Assembly (NCBI RefSeq): GCF_042677865.1
Contig: NZ_JBHUDD010000052.1
Span: forward strand, 58,312 to 122,311
DNA from: Lutimaribacter salitolerans
GTDB taxonomy: Bacteria > Pseudomonadota > Alphaproteobacteria > Rhodobacterales > Rhodobacteraceae
Length of the DNA stretch: 64,000 nt
Direction: 5' to 3'
Of this stretch, positions 60,730 to 64,000 are shown in pieces (positions within the stretch are counted from its first letter, which is position 1; every line of letters starts with the position of its first letter). The notes below the pieces were generated by a model. The model had not been told where the DNA came from. It worked only from the letters and a program-made list of their open reading frames with translations, and searched no databases. Position numbers and translations under genes: made by a program.

Positions 60730-61287
60730 TCAGTGCAGCTTGGCATCCACCGTGTCGATGGACTGATCGATCAGCTTGTTGCCATCGGCGGCGGTCATCT
60801 GCTTGGCGATCACCTCGCGCGCCGCAGCGACGGCGACCCTGACGGCGCTGTCGCGCACCTCGCGGATGGCCTTGGTTTCGGCCATGGCGATCTGTTCTTC
60901 GGCACCGGCGACGCGGCGGGCGATGGATTTCTCCAGATCGGCCTTGGCCTGCTCGGCGGCCAGCTTGGCGTCTTCCTTGGCAGTGGCGACAATGCGGTCT
61001 GCCTGCGCCTGCACTTCCCTTTGCTGACGCTCATAGGATGCCAGCAGGGTCTGGGCCTCTTCGCGCAGGGCACGGGCTTCGTCCAGATCGCTCTGGATAT
61101 CGATGGCGCGCTTGTCCAGCATGCCGAACAACAGCGTCGGCACCTTGAAATAGACCAGCACCGCGATGAACAGCAAGAAGCCCAGCGTCACGATGAAGTC
61201 GGTGTTGGCCAGCGAAAAGAACGGGCCCTCGGCGGCAAGGGCCGGGCCGGCGGCGGTCAGGGCGATGATCGTTGCAATCGTGCGCAT
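60730..61287 (-). CDS. atpF: F-type ATP synthase subunit b
   Basis: The 185-residue peripheral-stalk subunit has an N-terminal hydrophobic leader (TIIALTAAGPALAAE), a membrane helix (FIVTLGFLLFIAVLVYF) and a long Ala/Glu/Arg-rich coiled coil that binds F1 via delta. It is the last gene of the Fo operon, five bases after the b-prime gene. The F1 genes are not in the window, as usual in Rhodobacterales where Fo and F1 operons are separate. Confidence 0.94.
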   Translation of the reverse strand: MRTIATIIALTAAGPALAAEGPFFSLANTDFIVTLGFLLFIAVLVYFKVPTLLFGMLDKRAIDIQSDLDEARALREEAQTLLASYERQQREVQAQADRIVATAKEDAKLAAEQAKADLEKSIARRVAGAEEQIAMAETKAIREVRDSAVRVAVAAAREVIAKQMTAADGNKLIDQSIDTVDAKLH

Positions 61288-61292
61288 GTCTC

Positions 61293-61811
61293 TTACCCCT
61301 TCATCCGGTCGGCCACGGCGGCATCGATGGTCGCGGTGTCGGCCGTGGCACCAAAGGCACCCACGATCTCGGCCGCTGTGGCGCGGGCCACTTCCTGCAC
61401 GTTGTCCATCGCATTGGCGCGTATCTCGGCAATGGCCTTTTCACCCTCGGCGGTCTTGGCCGCGATCTCGGCATCCGCCTTGGCGATCGCAACATCCAGC
61501 TCCGCCTGCATCTCGGCCTTGGTCTCGGCGATGATGCGGTTGGCCTCGGTGCGGGCATCGGCCAGCGCCTTTTCATAGGCTTTCTCGGCCTCGACCGCCT
61601 TGGCCTTCAGGTCCTCGGCGGCGGAAATATCATTCGTGATGGTCCCCTGACGCTCGGCCAGAACCGCGGCGATGCGCGGCAACGCGATGCGTGACAGGAC
61701 GAAGTAGATCACGACCAGCGTGACCAAAAGCCAGAAGATCTGGTTACCCCAATACTCGGGGTTCAGCTGCGGCATGCCGGGTGTCTGGGCAGCCTGCGGT
61801 GTGGTCTCCAT
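61293..61811 (-). CDS. atpF': F-type ATP synthase subunit b-prime
   Basis: The 172-residue second b-type subunit has an N-terminal segment PGMPQLNPEYWGNQIFWLLVTLVVIYFVLSRIALPRI (membrane helix) and a long coiled coil. Photosynthetic bacteria and many alphaproteobacteria use a b/b-prime heterodimer as stator. The order atpE-atpF'-atpF supports the call. AAGGAGG precedes the ATG. Confidence 0.93.
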   Translation of the reverse strand: METTPQAAQTPGMPQLNPEYWGNQIFWLLVTLVVIYFVLSRIALPRIAAVLAERQGTITNDISAAEDLKAKAVEAEKAYEKALADARTEANRIIAETKAEMQAELDVAIAKADAEIAAKTAEGEKAIAEIRANAMDNVQEVARATAAEIVGAFGATADTATIDAAVADRMKG

Positions 61812-61843
61812 GTCGTCCTCCTTGGGGCACTTTCCGGTTACAC

Positions 61844-61879
61844 CGGGCGGATCGCGGCACCTTGGCCCCGAACCGCCCG
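61844..61879 (-). promoter_or_regulatory. Intercistronic hairpin between atpE and atpF'
   Basis: On the minus strand CGGGCGG and CCGCCCG pair around a 22-base loop in the gap between the c-subunit and b-prime genes. Such structures can trim or stabilise the atpE message, which is needed in excess. Confidence 0.4.
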
Positions 61880-61905
61880 ACCGTAAGGATCAGCTTCCGT
61901 CAGAT

Positions 61906-62130
61906 TTAGACAGCGAACATCAGCAGCAGGGCGATCAGGAACGAGAAGATGCCCAGAGCTTCTGCAAAGGCGATGCCGATGAACAGGGTCGCTGTCTGCG
62001 ACGCGGCGGCCGAGGGGTTGCGCAGGGCGCCGGCCAGATAGTTGGCAGCCACGTTGCCGACACCCAGGGCAGCGATGCCCGTGCCGAGACCTGCAATGCC
62101 TGCGCCGATATGTGCGAGTTGACCTTCCAT
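61906..62130 (-). CDS. atpE: F-type ATP synthase subunit c
   Basis: The 74-residue proteolipid forms the rotor ring. It has two hydrophobic helices joined by the polar loop ALRNPSA with the Arg-Asn-Pro typical of subunit c. The proton-carrying acidic residue is Glu57 in IGIAFAEALG. The surrounding residues do not show the sodium-binding Gln/Ser-Thr pattern, so a proton-driven enzyme is likely. Confidence 0.97.
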   Translation of the reverse strand: MEGQLAHIGAGIAGLGTGIAALGVGNVAANYLAGALRNPSAAASQTATLFIGIAFAEALGIFSFLIALLLMFAV

Positions 62131-62182
62131 GGGGGTATCTCCTTACGATTGGAAGTTGGAATTCAGAGGGTTGCTTCGATCT

Positions 62183-62204
62183 GTAGGGTGGGTGCAACCC
62201 ACCC
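62183..62204. repeat. GTAGGGTGGGT palindromic repeat, copy 2, inside the atp operon
   Basis: GTAGGGTGGGTGCAACCC followed by ACCC has an 8-bp perfect stem (GGGTGGGT/ACCCACCC, loop GCA). It lies between atpB and atpE, where most Rhodobacterales have only a short gap, followed toward atpB by a second palindromic stretch (GGGCCGACGGCCC at 62224-62236). Confidence 0.65.
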
Positions 62205-62257
62205 TTGGGTCGTTGGTGTTGGACGGGCCGACGGCCCACCGTTCCTCGATGTCGGGA

Positions 62258-63007
62258 TCAGTGTGACGGGTGCAGCGCATCCTTCAGGTAGACGCATGTC
62301 AGGATGGTGAACACATAGGCCTGGATGAAGGACACCAGCACCTCGAGCCCGTACATCGCCGTGATCGCGACCACGGACAAGGGGCTGACAAGTGCGATGG
62401 CCGCAAAGCCCGCGAAAACCTTGATCACCGCGTGGCCGGCCATGACGTTGCCTGCAAGACGAATGGAGTGGCTGACCGGGCGCACGAAATACGAGATCAC
62501 CTCGATCACCGCCAATACCGGCCGCAGCGCCAGCGGCGCCGAGCTGACCCAGAACAGGCCAAGGAACTTGGTGCCGTTCTTGACGAACCCCACCACCGTC
62601 ACCGTCACGAACACCAGCAGCGCCAGCACCACGGTCACCGCGAAATGCGACGTGGTGGTGAACGACATCGGTATCAGACCAAGGAAGTTGGCAAAGACGA
62701 TGAACATGAACAGCGTCATGATGTAGGGGAAGAACACGACCGCGTCCTTGCCGGCCACATCCTCGACCATCTTGTAGATGAACCCATAGGCCAGTTCGGC
62801 GATCGACTGGCTGCGCGACGGGATCACCGCGCGGCGCGTGGTGCCCATCACCATCATCAGAACGACTGCCAGGGCCGCAAAGGCCATCCAAAGCGTCACG
62901 TTGGTGACGGTGAACAGCCCGACAGGCCCGTCGCCGAACAGCGGCTTGACGATGAACTGCGCCATCGGGTCGAATTTCAAACCACCGCTTTCCGCTTCGC
63001 CTGCCAT
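62258..63007 (-). CDS. atpB: F-type ATP synthase subunit a
   Basis: The 249-residue membrane stator subunit forms the proton half-channels against the c-ring. The essential Arg is in HSIRLAGNVMAGHAVI, and ANFLGLIPMSFTTTSH and the C-terminal EVLVSFIQAYVFTILTCVYL are family blocks. The start MAGEAESGG at 63007 lies two bases after the atpI stop; the extended open frame upstream overlaps atpI and is rejected. Confidence 0.97.
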   Translation of the reverse strand: MAGEAESGGLKFDPMAQFIVKPLFGDGPVGLFTVTNVTLWMAFAALAVVLMMVMGTTRRAVIPSRSQSIAELAYGFIYKMVEDVAGKDAVVFFPYIMTLFMFIVFANFLGLIPMSFTTTSHFAVTVVLALLVFVTVTVVGFVKNGTKFLGLFWVSSAPLALRPVLAVIEVISYFVRPVSHSIRLAGNVMAGHAVIKVFAGFAAIALVSPLSVVAITAMYGLEVLVSFIQAYVFTILTCVYLKDALHPSH

Positions 63008-63009
63008 GA

Positions 63010-63357
63010 TCAGCCCTCTTTGTCGTCCCAGGCCGTATCGGCCGATGTATCCCCGGTCTGGATTTCGCGCGCCGTGCGGATCATCACGTTGATCCCGGCG
63101 GCAAGCCCCAGAAATGTAAACAGCACCATCAAGATCGGCAGTGTGCCGAACAGGCTGTCCAGCCCGAATCCGATGCCGAAACCGATCCCCAGACCGGCCA
63201 CAAGTTCGATCACCATCCGCCACGCCAGGTTGGCCTGCGAATAATGCTCCTCCATATGCGGTTTGGGCGTGTTGGCCGACTTGGCCGCTTCGATCTTCGC
63301 TTCAAGCTCGGCCAACCGGCGCCGCTTTTCGGGATCGTCCAAACCCAGAACCTCCAT
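63010..63357 (-). CDS. atpI: ATP synthase protein I (AtpI/AtpQ-type)
   Basis: The 115-residue protein has a charged N-terminal helix (DDPEKRRRLAELEAKIEAA) and two membrane helices (MVIELVAGLGIGFGIGFGLDSLFG and LPILMVLFTFLGLAAGINVMI), as in AtpI-family proteins thought to help assembly of the c-ring or magnesium uptake. It is the first gene of the Fo operon. The Shine-Dalgarno is weak. Confidence 0.9.
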   Translation of the reverse strand: MEVLGLDDPEKRRRLAELEAKIEAAKSANTPKPHMEEHYSQANLAWRMVIELVAGLGIGFGIGFGLDSLFGTLPILMVLFTFLGLAAGINVMIRTAREIQTGDTSADTAWDDKEG

Positions 63358-63756
63358 ATGGATGGCTTGCCGCTTTGCTACGGTGCAGCACGGCCCGAGT
63401 CAAGCGCGCGAAACATCGCAACGCCTGAGCATCAAGCCATTGATTTTATGATATTTTCGCAAGTCCCTGCGATTGCGTGACTGCCGCAATGGCCCTGCGT
63501 TTGCGCCAACACAGGGGCCGGGCCATATTCAACCAAACGGTTGACGATACCCGATCCACGCCGCGATGCGACACCATTTGGTGTGACACCGGCTGTCCCG
63601 GTCATCTCCCCTCGCCCCCCTGCCATGCAAAGGCGAAGGACGGCTCGCACCTGCAACGACAACTCGGAACACGCCGGGCAGATGTGCTGATCACGCCGCA
63701 ACGCGACCATCCAGGCCTGCGGATGGCCGCGTTGCGCATACAAGAATGGTGCGGTG
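63358..63756. other. Intergenic region upstream of the atp operon
   Basis: No convincing gene is seen in these 399 bases. The part next to atpI is AT-rich (ATTTTATGATATTTTCGC, minus-strand GCGAAAATATCATAAAAT) and probably carries the atp promoter. Two small palindromes lie further out: CAACC-AAAC-GGTTG (63530-63543) and ACACCA-TT-TGGTGT (63571-63584), possible operators. A 121-codon minus-strand frame here has no recognisable protein character. Confidence 0.5.
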
Positions 63757-64000
63757 TCAGGTGCCGCCGGTCGTGCCGGTTGACGTCGTTCCGCCACCGG
63801 ACAGCGCGCCGATCAGCGCAGCAGCCCCCAGCGCGCCAAGCCCTGCCTGCGCGCCGGCCCCAAGACCCGGACCTGCCGTGGTGGCCCCGGTGCCCGATGT
63901 CGCACTGGCGAACCTGCATCCCTCGATCAGCACCTCGACCCGGCGATTGGTGCCGCGCGACAAACAGGCTGAGAATCCAGCGTCAATCAGGATGAGAACG
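63757..64000 (-). CDS. Partial C-terminal end of an unidentified protein
   Basis: A minus-strand frame enters from the window edge and stops at 63757 without internal stops (80 visible residues). It reads through CLSRGTNRRVEVLIEGC, in which NRRVEV resembles the end of OmpA-type domains, followed by a low-complexity Gly/Ala/Thr tail with a hydrophobic centre (GLGALGAAALIGAL). The tail might be a membrane anchor or spacer. Upstream sequence is needed; confidence in an OmpA link is low. Confidence 0.5.
   Translation of the reverse strand, partial: VLILIDAGFSACLSRGTNRRVEVLIEGCRFASATSGTGATTAGPGLGAGAQAGLGALGAAALIGALSGGGTTSTGTTGGT

Noticed and set aside
63432..63797. 121-codon minus-strand frame upstream of atpI
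   Set aside because: No ribosome site or domain, overlaps the probable atp promoter and the end of another frame.
1..64000. tRNA genes, CRISPR arrays, prophage or integrative elements
   Set aside because: No cloverleaf-like sequences, regularly spaced repeats, integrase, phage structural or conjugation genes were seen on either strand by reading; a tRNAscan or CRISPR search was not possible.

Overview
The window looks like a chromosomal segment of an alphaproteobacterium of the Rhodobacterales (Roseobacter/Paracoccaceae type). The evidence is the uniformly high GC, the gene neighbourhoods chvG-chvI-hprK-rapZ-EIIA-HPr next to a divergent pckA and atpI-atpB-atpE-atpF'-atpF with two b-type subunits, the ethylmalonyl-CoA pathway genes, and an alpha-type RNase P RNA. 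No tRNA, rRNA, CRISPR array, prophage or intact insertion sequence was seen. Most of the window is core metabolism and envelope biology.

Layout. 0-13 kb: a partial minus-strand gene, murJ, a PfkB kinase coupled to nth, an Ada-like methyltransferase, an OmpA-like lipoprotein, an FMN reductase, a rhomboid-like protein without its catalytic residues, trpS, a DUF2157/GDYXXLXY membrane pair, an ilvE-type aminotransferase, a UspA protein, nfuA, and the tsaB-rimI pair. 13-18 kb: a BMP-type (purine nucleoside-like) ABC importer whose binding-protein gene carries an in-frame amber codon. 18-20.5 kb: a TSUP exporter with its TIGR02186 partner, then an SDR. 20.5-32 kb: a RecD-like helicase followed by three ethylmalonyl-CoA pathway genes (ccr, ecm, mcd) interleaved with an acyltransferase, a DUF4168 protein, a GNAT, deoD and a glyA-like PLP enzyme. 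32-35 kb: a second TSUP protein and an AT-richer patch with an XRE regulator, an unusual LysR-headed protein and a GNAT-fold protein. 35-43 kb: pckA diverging from chvI/chvG and the PTS-Ntr-like genes, then an acyltransferase and rnpB. 43-50 kb: amidase, Excalibur lipoprotein, gatA-gatC, ceramidase-domain protein, metallo-beta-lactamase-fold hydrolase, two poorly known proteins and a glutathionyl-hydroquinone reductase. 50.6-58 kb: cobC-cobD, an MltB-like transglycosylase, smc and small genes. 58.4-60.7 kb: a membrane protein behind two ATTC-N8-GAAT operators, then a FadR/GntR regulator with a palindromic operator. 60.7-63.4 kb: the Fo operon of ATP synthase. The right edge holds the end of an unidentified gene.

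How the genes work together. ccr, ecm and mcd carry out successive steps of acetyl-CoA assimilation in organisms without isocitrate lyase, and pckA links the resulting C4 acids to gluconeogenesis. ChvG/ChvI with short HprK, RapZ, EIIA-Man and HPr form the usual alphaproteobacterial envelope-stress and carbon/nitrogen signalling block; no sugar-specific PTS permease is present. The most notable non-genic signals are a 149-bp MITE-like element bounded by CTAG exactly at the stop codon of the transglycosylase gene, several families of short palindromic repeats placed at gene ends (one forms the C-terminus of cobC), the paired ATTC-N8-GAAT sites, and two GTTAGCGCAA sites exactly 20 bp apart between pckA and chvI. 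I found no clear-cut new multi-gene system. The best candidates for undescribed biology are the XRE/LysR-like/GNAT-like group at 33-35 kb and the membrane protein under the ATTC-N8-GAAT sites.
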